The notes under the pieces are model-generated. The model was not told the origin of the DNA. It saw nothing but the letters and a program-made list of their open reading frames with translations, and made no database searches. This document shows, piece by piece, positions 33,456 to 41,440 of a stretch of 64,000 bases of DNA. The stretch is from positions 124,001 through 188,000 of the forward strand of contig CALTTP010000001.1 in NCBI GenBank assembly GCA_943912255.1. The letters are read 5' to 3'. The stretch comes from an uncultured Peptoniphilaceae bacterium. Its GTDB lineage: Bacteria; Bacillota; Clostridia; Tissierellales; Peptoniphilaceae. The position numbers were made by a program, and so were the translations under genes. Every line of letters starts with the position of its first letter. Position 1 is the first letter of the stretch.

Positions 33456-34478
33456 ATGAATAGAGAACAAATTAAAGAAAATAATAGAGAAGTACTTGTA
33501 GAGCTAAAAGAGCTGGATAAATTCTTCCCAATAGGAAAGAAGAGGTCCGTTCGAGCTGTAGAGGATGTAACATTAAAGATATACAAGGGAGAAACCCTTG
33601 GACTAGTAGGGGAGTCTGGATGTGGTAAGACTACATGTGGACGTACCGTAATAAAAGTATATGAACCTACAGATGGTCAAGTACTTTATAAAGGTAAGGA
33701 TATTACCAAATTTACAAGAGAAGAAGAAAAGTCCTTTAAAAAGAAAGCTCAAATGATATTCCAAGACCCTTATGCTTCCTTGGACCCTAAGATGACTGTA
33801 GGGGACATCATAGCTGAGGGAATTAGAGTTCACTTTAAAGGGATGAAAGAAAAGGACATTCAAGCCAAGGTTACAGAATTGTTGAAGACCGTAGGATTGA
33901 ACTCTGAACATGGTGCAAGATTCCCTCACGAACTTTCTGGAGGACAAAGACAAAGAATTGGTATTGCTAGAGCTCTGGCGGTAGAACCGGAGTTTATAGT
34001 TTGTGATGAGCCTATTTCAGCTCTAGACGTTAGTATTCAAGCACAAGTAGTAAACTTGCTTATAGAATTACAAAACAAAGAGGATTTAACATATCTATTT
34101 ATATCCCACGACTTATCAATGGTTAAACATATATCCGATAGAATAGGTGTTATGTATTTAGGTAGTATGGTTGAGGTTTCACCAAAGGATGATTTATATT
34201 ATATACCACTTCATCCATATACCCAAGCTTTAATATCAGCTATTCCAATACCGGATCCATCAGTAAAGTCCAAGGATAGAATCAAATTGGAAGGAGAAAT
34301 ACCTTCTCCAATCAATGCTCCAAAGGGATGTAAATTTAACACAAGATGTAAATATTGCATGGAAATTTGTAAAGAGAAAAGACCGGAACTTGTAGAATTG
34401 AGAGACAACCATTTTGTAGCTTGTCATCTATACAATGATGGGTTAGAAGAAGGCTTAAAAAAGATTTCGGATAAATAG
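33456..34478 (+). CDS. oppF: Oligopeptide ABC transporter ATPase OppF
   Basis: A 340-residue ATPase that pairs with OppD. Walker A GESGCGKTT, Q-loop IFQDPYASLDPKMTV, signature LSGGQRQRIG, Walker B FIVCDEPISALD and switch SHDLS are present. The C-terminal GCKFNTRCKYCMEIC segment with later cysteine (VACHLY) resembles the cluster-binding motif in OppD. Located 9 nt after oppD and last in the operon, with a long inverted repeat beyond the stop. Confidence 0.95.
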   Translation: MNREQIKENNREVLVELKELDKFFPIGKKRSVRAVEDVTLKIYKGETLGLVGESGCGKTTCGRTVIKVYEPTDGQVLYKGKDITKFTREEEKSFKKKAQMIFQDPYASLDPKMTVGDIIAEGIRVHFKGMKEKDIQAKVTELLKTVGLNSEHGARFPHELSGGQRQRIGIARALAVEPEFIVCDEPISALDVSIQAQVVNLLIELQNKEDLTYLFISHDLSMVKHISDRIGVMYLGSMVEVSPKDDLYYIPLHPYTQALISAIPIPDPSVKSKDRIKLEGEIPSPINAPKGCKFNTRCKYCMEICKEKRPELVELRDNHFVACHLYNDGLEEGLKKISDK

Positions 34479-34535
34479 GAGTTTAAGGGTTTAATGGATT
34501 TTCCATTAAACCCAAACCTAAACTCTTATACTTTT
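34479..34535 (+). terminator. Terminator after oppABCDF
   Basis: A perfect 12-bp stem GGGTTTAATGGA/TCCATTAAACCC is extended, past an internal bulge, by GAGTTTA/TAAACTC. The tail is only moderately T-rich (TTATACTTTT). Confidence 0.75.
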
Positions 34536-34641
34536 AGATAGAAGATGTTTTAAAAAGTTGAAATCGAGACATACTTATGTGAAAACAGGAAAATGTTATA
34601 ACCATATTCGAGGATTTATAATTGTTATAAGCTATTAGGAA

Positions 34642-34670
34642 TTGTATTTCTTCTTTCGATATGGTATAAT
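34642..34670 (+). promoter_or_regulatory. Promoter of oppA2
   Basis: TTGTAT (34642-34647) and TATAAT (34665-34670) with a 17-bp spacer. Transcription would start near 34678, just before the first stem of the structured leader. Confidence 0.65.
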
Positions 34671-34677
34671 TATAGTG

Positions 34678-34789
34678 AAAAGTAGCTGAACATTGATTTT
34701 TTAATGCATATGATTTTGTTGGCAATTATTTTGCATATTTTATAAACGATTTCATATACTGGTCAGCTATATAAAATTTAGGAGGGATT
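34678..34789 (+). ncRNA. Structured 5' leader of oppA2, shared motif with oppA3 leader
   Basis: Closing helix P1 pairs TAGCTGA (34683-34689) with TCAGCTA (34763-34769). Inside it a small CATT/AATG hairpin abuts P2, ATATGA (34708-34713) with TCATAT (34752-34757). P2 encloses the conserved loop strands TTTTGT on the 5' side and ATAAACGATT on the 3' side. The oppA3 leader repeats these loop strands and P2 but has a P1 of different sequence that is still fully complementary. The ribosome site AGGAGGG lies 11 nt after P1. It looks like a regulatory RNA of unknown class. Confidence 0.6.
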
Positions 34790-34791
34790 AT

Positions 34792-36504
34792 ATGAATGGC
34801 AAGAAAAAAATCCTTGCATTATCCATGGCTGCAATGATGCTATTTGTTACAGCATGTGGAAATGGAGGGAAAAACACTGACGCTTCCAATTCTGGAAACG
34901 TTAACAGCAGTGGAGAATCTGCACAAACTCAAGACGGTGGAAAGCAATATTTGAACTCATTATTAAATGCGGAACCAGCTACATTAGACGCACAAAAAGG
35001 TTCTGACCTATATGGTAATACTGTAATAAACAATATTACCGAACCTCTTTTAAGAATGGCAGAAAAGGACGATGGGTCAAATGAACTTATTCCAGCCGCT
35101 GCTGAAAGTTATGAAGTATCAGAAGATGGTTTAACTTACACTTTTAAACTAAGAGAAGGAATGAAGTGGGAAGATGGACAACCACTTACTGCTAAGGACT
35201 TTGAATATGGTATAAGAAGGGTTGCAGATCCTGCTACAGGTTCTGAATCTGCATTCTTACTTGCGCCAATCAAAAACTTTAACAAAATAAACTCTTCAAA
35301 AGGGGAAGTCAACTTAGATGAACTTGGAGTTAAAGCTGTAGATGACAGTACTTTAGAAGTAACTTTAGAAGCTCCAACAGTATATTTCCCAACATTGGTA
35401 CCATTTAGAGTAATGTTACCAGCAAGAGCTGATATCATTGAAAAATATGGTGAAAAGTATGGTTCTGAAGCAGACACAGTATTATCCTGTGGACCTTTCA
35501 AATTAGTTGAGTGGACTCACAACTCAAGACTTACTCTTGAAAAAAACAATGAATATTGGGATGCTGAAAACGTTAAATTAGAAACTGTTAATCTACCTAT
35601 AATGACTGACACAAACACAGTTATGAACTCATTCTCAGTAGGAGAGGTAGATGTAGTAAGAACCAATATTCCTGAGTGGGTAACAAAATTTGAAGGCATG
35701 GATGAAGTTAAATTTAAGAAGGTTGACCTTCCATCAATCGACTACCTTTCTGTTAACCATAAAGATGATTTAATGAAAAATGAAAAGATTAGAACTGCTA
35801 TTAACTTAGCCGTTGATAGAGAAGGTCTTGCTAAGACTTTATCAGAAGGATTTGTAGTGCCTTCTCAAGGTTGGACTCCAAATGGTATTCAACTAGATGG
35901 TAAGGAATATAGAAAAGAAATTGGTGACTCATTCAAAGACCTTAAAGAAGCTAATAAGGACTTAAAGGCACTATTTATAGAAGGTATGAAGGAACTAGGA
36001 CTTGGTGAAGATCCAGCTTCCCTTGACATTACCATCATACACACAAACAGTCCAAGAGTTAAGATGATTAACGAATTTGTTCAACAGTCAATCAATACAA
36101 AACTTGGAACAAATGTAAAACTAGAAACTATGGAATGGCCAATACTTTCTGGTAGAGTTCAAAAAGGTGACTACCAATTGGCATACCTTGCATGGACAGC
36201 TGACTACAACGATCCATCTGCAATGTTATCACTATTTACATCAGCAGCAGCTGCAGTTAACACTGGATGGGAAAGTGCTGACTATGACAAGATAATCACT
36301 GAAGCTTCTCAAGAAAAAGATAGTCAAAAAGCTATGGAACTATATAAAGAAGCGGATAAGATGATAGTTGATGAATCAGTAGTTATTCCTCTAATAGGGG
36401 CAAGTACAAATCAATATCATTATGATTTTGTTAAAGGAATTAAGTATAGCGAATTTACAACAACAGGCTATAAAACTATTGATACTTCTGAAAGACAAAA
36501 ATAA
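34792..36504 (+). CDS. Oligopeptide-binding lipoprotein, orphan paralogue 2
   Basis: A 570-residue SBP_bac_5 lipoprotein with lipobox VTAC (Cys22), closely similar to the operon OppA through most of its length (shared blocks EPATLDAQKGSD, WTHNSRLTLEKN, MTDTNTVMNSF, AYLAWTADYNDPSAML). It has its own promoter, leader and terminator and no permease or ATPase genes, so it probably delivers a different peptide set to the OppBCDF translocator. Divergence is greatest in the linker and near the C-terminus. It must have arisen by duplication. Confidence 0.93.
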   Translation: MNGKKKILALSMAAMMLFVTACGNGGKNTDASNSGNVNSSGESAQTQDGGKQYLNSLLNAEPATLDAQKGSDLYGNTVINNITEPLLRMAEKDDGSNELIPAAAESYEVSEDGLTYTFKLREGMKWEDGQPLTAKDFEYGIRRVADPATGSESAFLLAPIKNFNKINSSKGEVNLDELGVKAVDDSTLEVTLEAPTVYFPTLVPFRVMLPARADIIEKYGEKYGSEADTVLSCGPFKLVEWTHNSRLTLEKNNEYWDAENVKLETVNLPIMTDTNTVMNSFSVGEVDVVRTNIPEWVTKFEGMDEVKFKKVDLPSIDYLSVNHKDDLMKNEKIRTAINLAVDREGLAKTLSEGFVVPSQGWTPNGIQLDGKEYRKEIGDSFKDLKEANKDLKALFIEGMKELGLGEDPASLDITIIHTNSPRVKMINEFVQQSINTKLGTNVKLETMEWPILSGRVQKGDYQLAYLAWTADYNDPSAMLSLFTSAAAAVNTGWESADYDKIITEASQEKDSQKAMELYKEADKMIVDESVVIPLIGASTNQYHYDFVKGIKYSEFTTTGYKTIDTSERQK

Positions 36505-36528
36505 AACTTCATAAGAATAAATAAGAAC

Positions 36529-36563
36529 TAAAGAAGAAGGTGGCTTTGCCTATCTTCTTTTTT
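36529..36563 (+). terminator. Terminator after oppA2
   Basis: Stem of about 10 bp, AAGAAGGTGG with TCTATCTTCTT including G-U pairs, a short loop, then T6. Confidence 0.7.
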
Positions 36564-36567
36564 AGTG

Positions 36568-37040
36568 GGGTTAAGGGGTACTGGTGAGTTTAAAAATTAA
36601 AAAGAAGAAAATGGTTGAATATTGTAATTTGCAAATTAAAAAACGATGTGCTATATTCAAGTCGGATTAGAAATAAAAGATAAATAAACTTTAAGACTTC
36701 ATAAAGAAGGAATTGAAACTACAAATATATTAAAAGAGGAGTAATTTAAAACTCCAGCCAGAAATTAATAAATTCTTAAGGGAGAATTTTTTATTATTAC
36801 TACTGTAAATTGGGAATAATTATAAGATCTTTGTGAATAAAATAGGGAAGATAATATAAACTAGGTAACCTTTTATTTGGTATAAGTTTTAGGTTAAAAA
36901 CCTTAATAATTTGAACGGTATAATGTCCTTTATCTAAGTCCAGTGGTAATAAGTCAAGTAAAACTTAAAAAAAGTTAAAAATTACAAACGTTGAAAACAT
37001 CAAATTTGTAAATTTTTACTACTTAAAATTGGACACAGCA
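36568..37040 (+). other. Gene-free AT-rich region beside the IS110 element
   Basis: No supported coding region. Two small hairpins are visible: GGAGT/ACTCC at 36738-36755, and AAATTCT/AGAATTT at 36770-36789 followed by TTTATT, which is terminator-like. A lone TATAAT occurs at 36919. Part of this stretch may belong to the insertion element or to debris around it; no clear end repeats were found. Confidence 0.4.
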
Positions 37041-37044
37041 AACA

Positions 37045-37078
37045 GACCTGTTAAAACCTAAAATTTTAACAGGTTAGA
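37045..37078. repeat. Inverted repeat downstream of the IS110 transposase
   Basis: ACCTGTTAAAA and TTTTAACAGGT form an 11-bp stem separated by a few bases. It lies 13-45 bp beyond the transposase stop and may be a terminator or part of the element end; a T run is absent on both strands. Confidence 0.45.
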
Positions 37079-37090
37079 TAAAAAAACAAT

Positions 37091-38331
37091 TTAATATTTA
37101 CTTGTGTAGAGACGATTGTTTTTCAATAAAGAAAAAATCAATCGCACTAACTTTCTGGCAGTTAAAACGAGTGCTCTTTTATGAGGAGACTTAGGAGTCT
37201 CATTGTATTTTTTAGAATAGAAAGCTTTTATATCAGGCTCATGCAAGCGAATTAGATTAGTAGCTTCTAATAAATAGTACTTTAAATATCTGTTACCAGA
37301 TTGAATACCAGGAGTATTGTCTGACTTAAAGCTACCAGATTGGTTTTCATTCCATGACAAACCACAGTATTTAGCCAAAGCAGCTTGGTTTTTAAACCTA
37401 TTGATATCACCAATCTCTGCTAAAATTCCAGCAGCATAAACAGGGCCTACACCAGGTATTGACTTTAAGATTTGATAAGCATTTAAAGCTTTAACTTGCT
37501 TTGTAATCACTTTGTCAAGCTCTTTAAGTTGTTTTTCAAAATATCTAATAGTAAGAGTTTGAAAAGAAAGGGCTTGATTAACAGAATCTTGAACAAGTTT
37601 AGGAAGCCTATAGGAAGATCTTGCAGCTTTTTGAATTTCCTTACCAAGAGCTTTAGGATCTTTAAAATGATTTTTACTCTTTTCAATTAGAAAATTTGTG
37701 AGTGATTCAACATCCTCATATGCTATCTCATCAACAGAGTAATATTCATTTATAAGTTCAATACAAGTATTACCAAAAGTATTGGAAAAAAGCTTATCAT
37801 CAGAAGATTGAAGCTGAGAAAGAGTAGAGAACTTTAAAAACAAAGTATTAAGAAATCTATTCTTTTCTCTAGCTAAATCATTAGAATATTGGTATCGTAA
37901 ACGTGTTAATTGCATCAAAGCGTAGTAAATTTCATCCATAATAGTTCCTTTCTGACCGATACGACCAAAGCGTAAACAATCAGCAATGACAAAAGCATCA
38001 ATAGCATCATTTTTAGGAATCTCTGGATAAGAATCTTTGAACTTTTTAACCTGTTTAGCATTTAAAACATGAATAGATTTTAAATTATGAGGAATTTCAT
38101 TAGTTTCTCTTAAAAACATAGCTAGATGTTCCTCATATTTTCCAGTAGATTCTAAACCAAAATAGAAAAAAGCATTGTCTGAAAGTTTACAAACTTTATC
38201 TAAAAGTTGTTTAGAACCAAAGAGGAATTTCTAAAAGAACTATTAAAAACCTTAGAACCATCAGAGTTCATAACACAAACAGAGTTTGAAGATTTACTAA
38301 CATCGATGCCGATGTAGAAAGTATGAAGCAT
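37091..38331 (-). pseudogene. IS110-family transposase, interrupted by one frameshift
   Basis: Two minus-strand pieces together make a full-length (about 414-residue) IS110 recombinase. The first starts at ATG 38331 after GGAGGTG, reads MLHTFYIGIDVSKSS with the first DEDD aspartate, then shifts frame near 38221-38232 and hits a stop at 38200. The second, in the -1 frame, restores FGSKQLLDKVCKL, then the PKNDAIDAFVIADCLR block, the Tnp_20 domain IPGVGPVYAAGILAEIGD and the conserved serine region SGSFKSDNTPG. One deleted base explains it. Programmed frameshifting is not usual in IS110. The element separates the two orphan oppA genes. Confidence 0.88.
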
Positions 38332-38354
38332 ATATTTCACCTCCAATAATAATA

Positions 38355-38610
38355 TTTAGATAGGAGATTACAAAATTAATGCCCTGAACACTTTCGCATC
38401 AACACCCTCGCAATACGAATCTACTAACAGTCTAAATGCATGAACTCTACTGCCAAGAGAAATAGATCAGTTAGAAACAACCAGTGGTTCGAAGATAACT
38501 GAAAGGTCATGGGAACTGACTTTAAAAGTAGCCTCTACGCCTAGGCGTAGACCTACAAGGAGGAACAGAACAAACCGTAATGACCTTATCTATTAAGATA
38601 ATCATACTAC
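38355..38610 (-). ncRNA. Candidate IS110 bridge RNA
   Basis: The 350 bp between the transposase start and the next gene contain no coding frame but several strong folds. A TTATCT/AGATAA hairpin lies at 38586-38601, which would be near the RNA 5' end on the minus strand. An 18-bp perfect palindrome TCTACGCCTAGGCGTAGA lies at 38534-38551, with further interrupted repeats towards the transposase. Location, size and an initial stem-loop match the bridge RNAs known from IS621-like IS110 elements. The target- and donor-binding loops were not assigned. Confidence 0.45.
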
Positions 38611-38680
38611 ACAGAGCATTAATTTGTAACTAACAACAAGTTTTTTATACTTGTTAAATCTATTATACGAGGAGGGTTAA

Positions 38681-39286
38681 ATGAAGAACAAAAAGGAATA
38701 TGTAATTCTTATTTTAATTGTCACTTTTGCACTATCAACATTCTATATCTATAATTATAGAAATAAGGATGAAATTGAAGTTTTCCTAACTGTAAAGAAT
38801 GAAACTGAAGAAAAGATTGATTCTGTGGGGGTTTTGATTGATAATAAAATTCTTTTAAATAGGACAAATGGAGAATTGTTTTATTTTCCTAAAGAGATAG
38901 TTAAAACACTTGAGGATACCTCGTTAATTGTAATTCTTAAAAATGGTGAAGTTTCTAGGTCCGGGAAATTTTCAACGGTGGATAATAAAGAGGTGACAGT
39001 CCAAGGTATAGAAGAAGGTAAAGTAAATTTAAATATTGAAACCCTTAAAGATGATAGGAGGTTTAACCTTCCTAATATAGATAATTGGAAGGTAAAGGTT
39101 GAAGGTAGAAATATTACTGGGGAATTTAAGTCTGATACGGATTTGAATTATACTTTATATCTATTAGGAAAAGGTGGACATTTAGGAATATCTGACAAGA
39201 ACACTAAGGGTGATTTAGCTACAGCTAGCTGGGAGAAACCTAGAAAGAAATTGGATAGCTGGATTTTATTTGAGGAGTCTAAGTAA
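38681..39286 (+). CDS. Membrane-anchored protein of unknown function
   Basis: A 201-residue protein starting after a GAGGAGGG site. It has one N-terminal hydrophobic segment (about residues 7-25) that should act as an uncleaved signal anchor. The rest is a soluble extracytoplasmic domain predicted to be mostly beta strands, with alternating hydrophobic residues such as EVFLTVKNETEEKIDSVGV, described here by pattern only. No family motif is recognised. It sits between the IS110 element and oppA3, with no terminator seen after it, and may be an accessory of peptide uptake, but nothing in the sequence proves this. Confidence 0.75.
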   Translation: MKNKKEYVILILIVTFALSTFYIYNYRNKDEIEVFLTVKNETEEKIDSVGVLIDNKILLNRTNGELFYFPKEIVKTLEDTSLIVILKNGEVSRSGKFSTVDNKEVTVQGIEEGKVNLNIETLKDDRRFNLPNIDNWKVKVEGRNITGEFKSDTDLNYTLYLLGKGGHLGISDKNTKGDLATASWEKPRKKLDSWILFEESK

Positions 39287-39438
39287 GGTTAATAATATAT
39301 TTAGGAATATAAACGGAGTAGATCATTATAAGATTTTAAATATGTTCCTTTTTGAAGCTTAGTCTTAAATTGTTAAAGTTAATTTTAGATGAAAACCTTT
39401 TAAAAGTTTAGGAAAATACTTTCATTTTATTTGAAATG

Positions 39439-39447
39439 TGATATAAT
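39439..39447 (+). promoter_or_regulatory. Extended -10 promoter of oppA3
   Basis: TGATATAAT (TG-N-TATAAT) is a full extended -10; the -35 region is weak. Transcription would start near 39454, just before P1 of the leader. Confidence 0.55.
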
Positions 39448-39453
39448 TTACTT

Positions 39454-39568
39454 AAGTGATTGGTGTATATCAGTATTACATATGATTTTGTAGCTGAGTT
39501 TTATTATTAAATGAATAATAAACGATTTCATATGGCAATCACTATATTATGTTCATAGGAGGATATAT
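39454..39568 (+). ncRNA. Structured 5' leader of oppA3, shared motif with oppA2 leader
   Basis: P1 pairs AGTGATTG (39455-39462) with CAATCACT (39536-39543). P2 pairs CATATGA (39479-39485) with TCATATG (39528-39534). P3 is a 9-bp hairpin TTTATTATT/AATAATAAA (39500-39508 with 39514-39522). The conserved strands TTTTGT after P2 and ATAAACGATTTCATAT on the 3' side are nearly identical to the oppA2 leader, while P1 differs completely and keeps pairing. Ribosome site AGGAGG follows about 13 nt after P1. Unknown regulatory RNA class. Confidence 0.62.
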
Positions 39569-39569
39569 A

Positions 39570-41279
39570 ATGACAAGCAAGAAAAAAATTCTTTCTCTAC
39601 TCCTTGTAATGGTAATACTTGTAGTAACGGCATGTGGTGGTGGAGAGAAGAAGGCTACTGATGGTGGTAACGTTAACAATCCAGAAACTACTGAAGAGGT
39701 TGGTAATGCAAATGCTGAGGGACAGTATTATAATGCTCTTTTAAATGCTGAACCAAATACCTTTGATGCTCAAAAGGGTTCTGATTTATATGGAAACACT
39801 ATTATAAACAATATCAATGAACCTTTGCTTAGAATGGGTGAAAAGGAAGATGGTACTAATGAAATTTTACCAGCAGCTGCGGAAAAATATGAGGTTTCCG
39901 ATGATGGGTTAGTTTATACTTTCCATTTGAGAGAAGGTTTGAAGTGGGAAGATGGGCAACCTCTTACTGCTAAGGATTATGAATATGGTATTAAGAGATC
40001 TGTAGATCCTGCAACTGGTTCAGAGTCAGCCTTTTTACTAGATCCTATTAAAAACTTTGCTAAGTTAAATGGATCAGAAGGGGAAGTTAATATGGATGAA
40101 TTAGGAGTCAAGGCTTTAGATGATAAGACTCTTGAAGTTACTCTTGAAAATCCAGCTGCATATTTTCCAACTTTAGTGCCTTTTAGAGTTATGCTTCCTT
40201 GTAGAGCAGATTTAGTGGAAAAATATGCTGAAAAGTACGGAGCTGAAGCGGACACTGTACTATCCTGTGGACCTTTTAAGGTTTCTGAATGGACTCATAA
40301 TTCCAGAATTACTCTTGTGAAAAATGAAGAATACTGGGATAAGGATTCTGTTAAACTTGAAACAGTAAACTTACCTATTATGACTGATACAAACACTGTT
40401 ATGAACTCTTTCCAAGTCGGAGAGGTAGATGCGGTTAGAACTAACCTTGCAGAATGGGTTTCTAAGTTTAAGGAGATGGAAGGTGTAGAAAATAAGGAGA
40501 TTCAAATTCCTTCTGTTAACTATTTGGCTGTTAATCACAGTGATGAATACCTTAAAAACGATAAAATAAGATTAGCTATTTCTCTTGCAATTGACAAACA
40601 AGGTCTTGCAGACCTAATAGCTAAGGGAATTCAAAAGCCAGCTACTGGTTGGGTACCAGGTGGTATGGAATTGGACGGAACGGACTTTAGAAAAGACGCT
40701 GGAGACACCTATGAAAAGCTTAGGGAAGAAAATAAGGACTTAAAAGCTCTATTCATTGAAGGGTTAAAGGAAATTGGAAAGGGAGAAGACCCTGCTCAAG
40801 CTGACATTACATTAATCTATACCAATACGCCTATTGTTAAGCAAAACTGTGAATTTATTCAACAATCTCTTAACTCAACTCTAGGAACAAATATTAAGTT
40901 AGAGACAATGGAATGGCCTATACTTTCTGGAAGAATCCAAAAAGCAGATTATCAATTGGGATATTTAGCATGGACTGCAGACTACAATGACCCTTCAGCT
41001 ATGTTGACATTGTTTATGTCTACTGCCAATGCGGTAAACACCAAGTGGAAAGATGAAAAATATGATGAGTTGATTAGAGATGCTATTAAGGCAGAAGATC
41101 CTAAGGATTCCTTAGAGAAATACAAAGAAGCTGAACAGATGATATCCGATCAAACTGTTGTTATTCCATTAACTCATACTGGTTCTTTACAGTTCTACTA
41201 TGACTATATTAAGGGAATACCTTTCAACGACTTTACAACAACTGGTTTTAAAACTATAGATACTTCTGCTAGAAAATAG
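39570..41279 (+). CDS. Oligopeptide-binding lipoprotein, orphan paralogue 3
   Basis: A 569-residue SBP_bac_5 lipoprotein. The start is ATG 39570 after ATAGGAGG; an in-frame ATG at 39549 lies within the leader and would precede the ribosome site. Lipobox VTAC gives Cys22. Shared blocks with the other two paralogues include LDAQKGSD-like FDAQKGSD, TVLSCGPFK and WTADYNDPSAML. It is the most divergent of the three and has no transporter partners nearby. It probably widens the peptide range of OppBCDF. It has its own extended -10 promoter, a structured leader and a strong terminator. Confidence 0.92.
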   Translation: MTSKKKILSLLLVMVILVVTACGGGEKKATDGGNVNNPETTEEVGNANAEGQYYNALLNAEPNTFDAQKGSDLYGNTIINNINEPLLRMGEKEDGTNEILPAAAEKYEVSDDGLVYTFHLREGLKWEDGQPLTAKDYEYGIKRSVDPATGSESAFLLDPIKNFAKLNGSEGEVNMDELGVKALDDKTLEVTLENPAAYFPTLVPFRVMLPCRADLVEKYAEKYGAEADTVLSCGPFKVSEWTHNSRITLVKNEEYWDKDSVKLETVNLPIMTDTNTVMNSFQVGEVDAVRTNLAEWVSKFKEMEGVENKEIQIPSVNYLAVNHSDEYLKNDKIRLAISLAIDKQGLADLIAKGIQKPATGWVPGGMELDGTDFRKDAGDTYEKLREENKDLKALFIEGLKEIGKGEDPAQADITLIYTNTPIVKQNCEFIQQSLNSTLGTNIKLETMEWPILSGRIQKADYQLGYLAWTADYNDPSAMLTLFMSTANAVNTKWKDEKYDELIRDAIKAEDPKDSLEKYKEAEQMISDQTVVIPLTHTGSLQFYYDYIKGIPFNDFTTTGFKTIDTSARK

Positions 41280-41308
41280 TCGGAAGTTCTAGATAGAATA
41301 TAAATAAG

Positions 41309-41352
41309 ATTTAAAGGGAGATGATTGATGACTTCATCTCCTTTTAAATTTC
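41309..41352 (+). terminator. Terminator after oppA3
   Basis: A 16-bp stem ATTTAAAGGGAGATGA (41309-41324) with TCATCTCCTTTTAAAT (41334-41349), one G-U pair, followed by a short T-rich tail. Confidence 0.75.
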
Positions 41353-41356
41353 TATA

Positions 41357-41418
41357 ATTCTTACAATATTCTTACAATTGGAAAAAGCCCCTTATCCATA
41401 CTTTAACTGTGATATTAT
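41357..41418 (+). promoter_or_regulatory. mprF promoter region with tandem WalR-like repeats
   Basis: ATTCTTACAAT is repeated exactly in tandem (41357-41367, 41368-41378). On the minus strand this reads TGTAAG-N5-TGTAAG with an 11-bp period, the arrangement bound by WalR/OmpR-class regulators. A -10 TATTAT lies at 41413-41418 without a good -35, which fits an activator-dependent promoter. Confidence 0.5.
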
Positions 41419-41440
41419 ATTAGTATAGTAAGGAGGATTT

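Larger units (their letters stand above)
37020..38650 (-). mobile_element. IS110-family insertion sequence, approximate limits
   Basis: The transposase pseudogene is flanked by a short 3' region and a ~300-bp structured 5' non-coding region, the layout of IS110-group elements, in which the non-coding end precedes the recombinase. These elements lack long terminal inverted repeats, so the ends cannot be fixed from one copy. The limits given are estimates bounded by the neighbouring genes. Confidence 0.6.

Noticed and set aside
36611..36670. 19-codon frame starting ATG after the oppA2 terminator
   Set aside because: Too short, only a weak AGAAGAAA upstream and no homology pattern; treated as non-coding.
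37091..38331. Programmed frameshift producing an active IS110 transposase
   Set aside because: No slippery heptamer at the shift and IS110 recombinases are normally in one frame; a deletion is simpler.
34678..39568. Known riboswitches (purine, TPP, preQ1, T-box, guanidine) as explanation of the oppA leaders
   Set aside because: None of the conserved signature sequences of these classes is seen; conserved strands differ.
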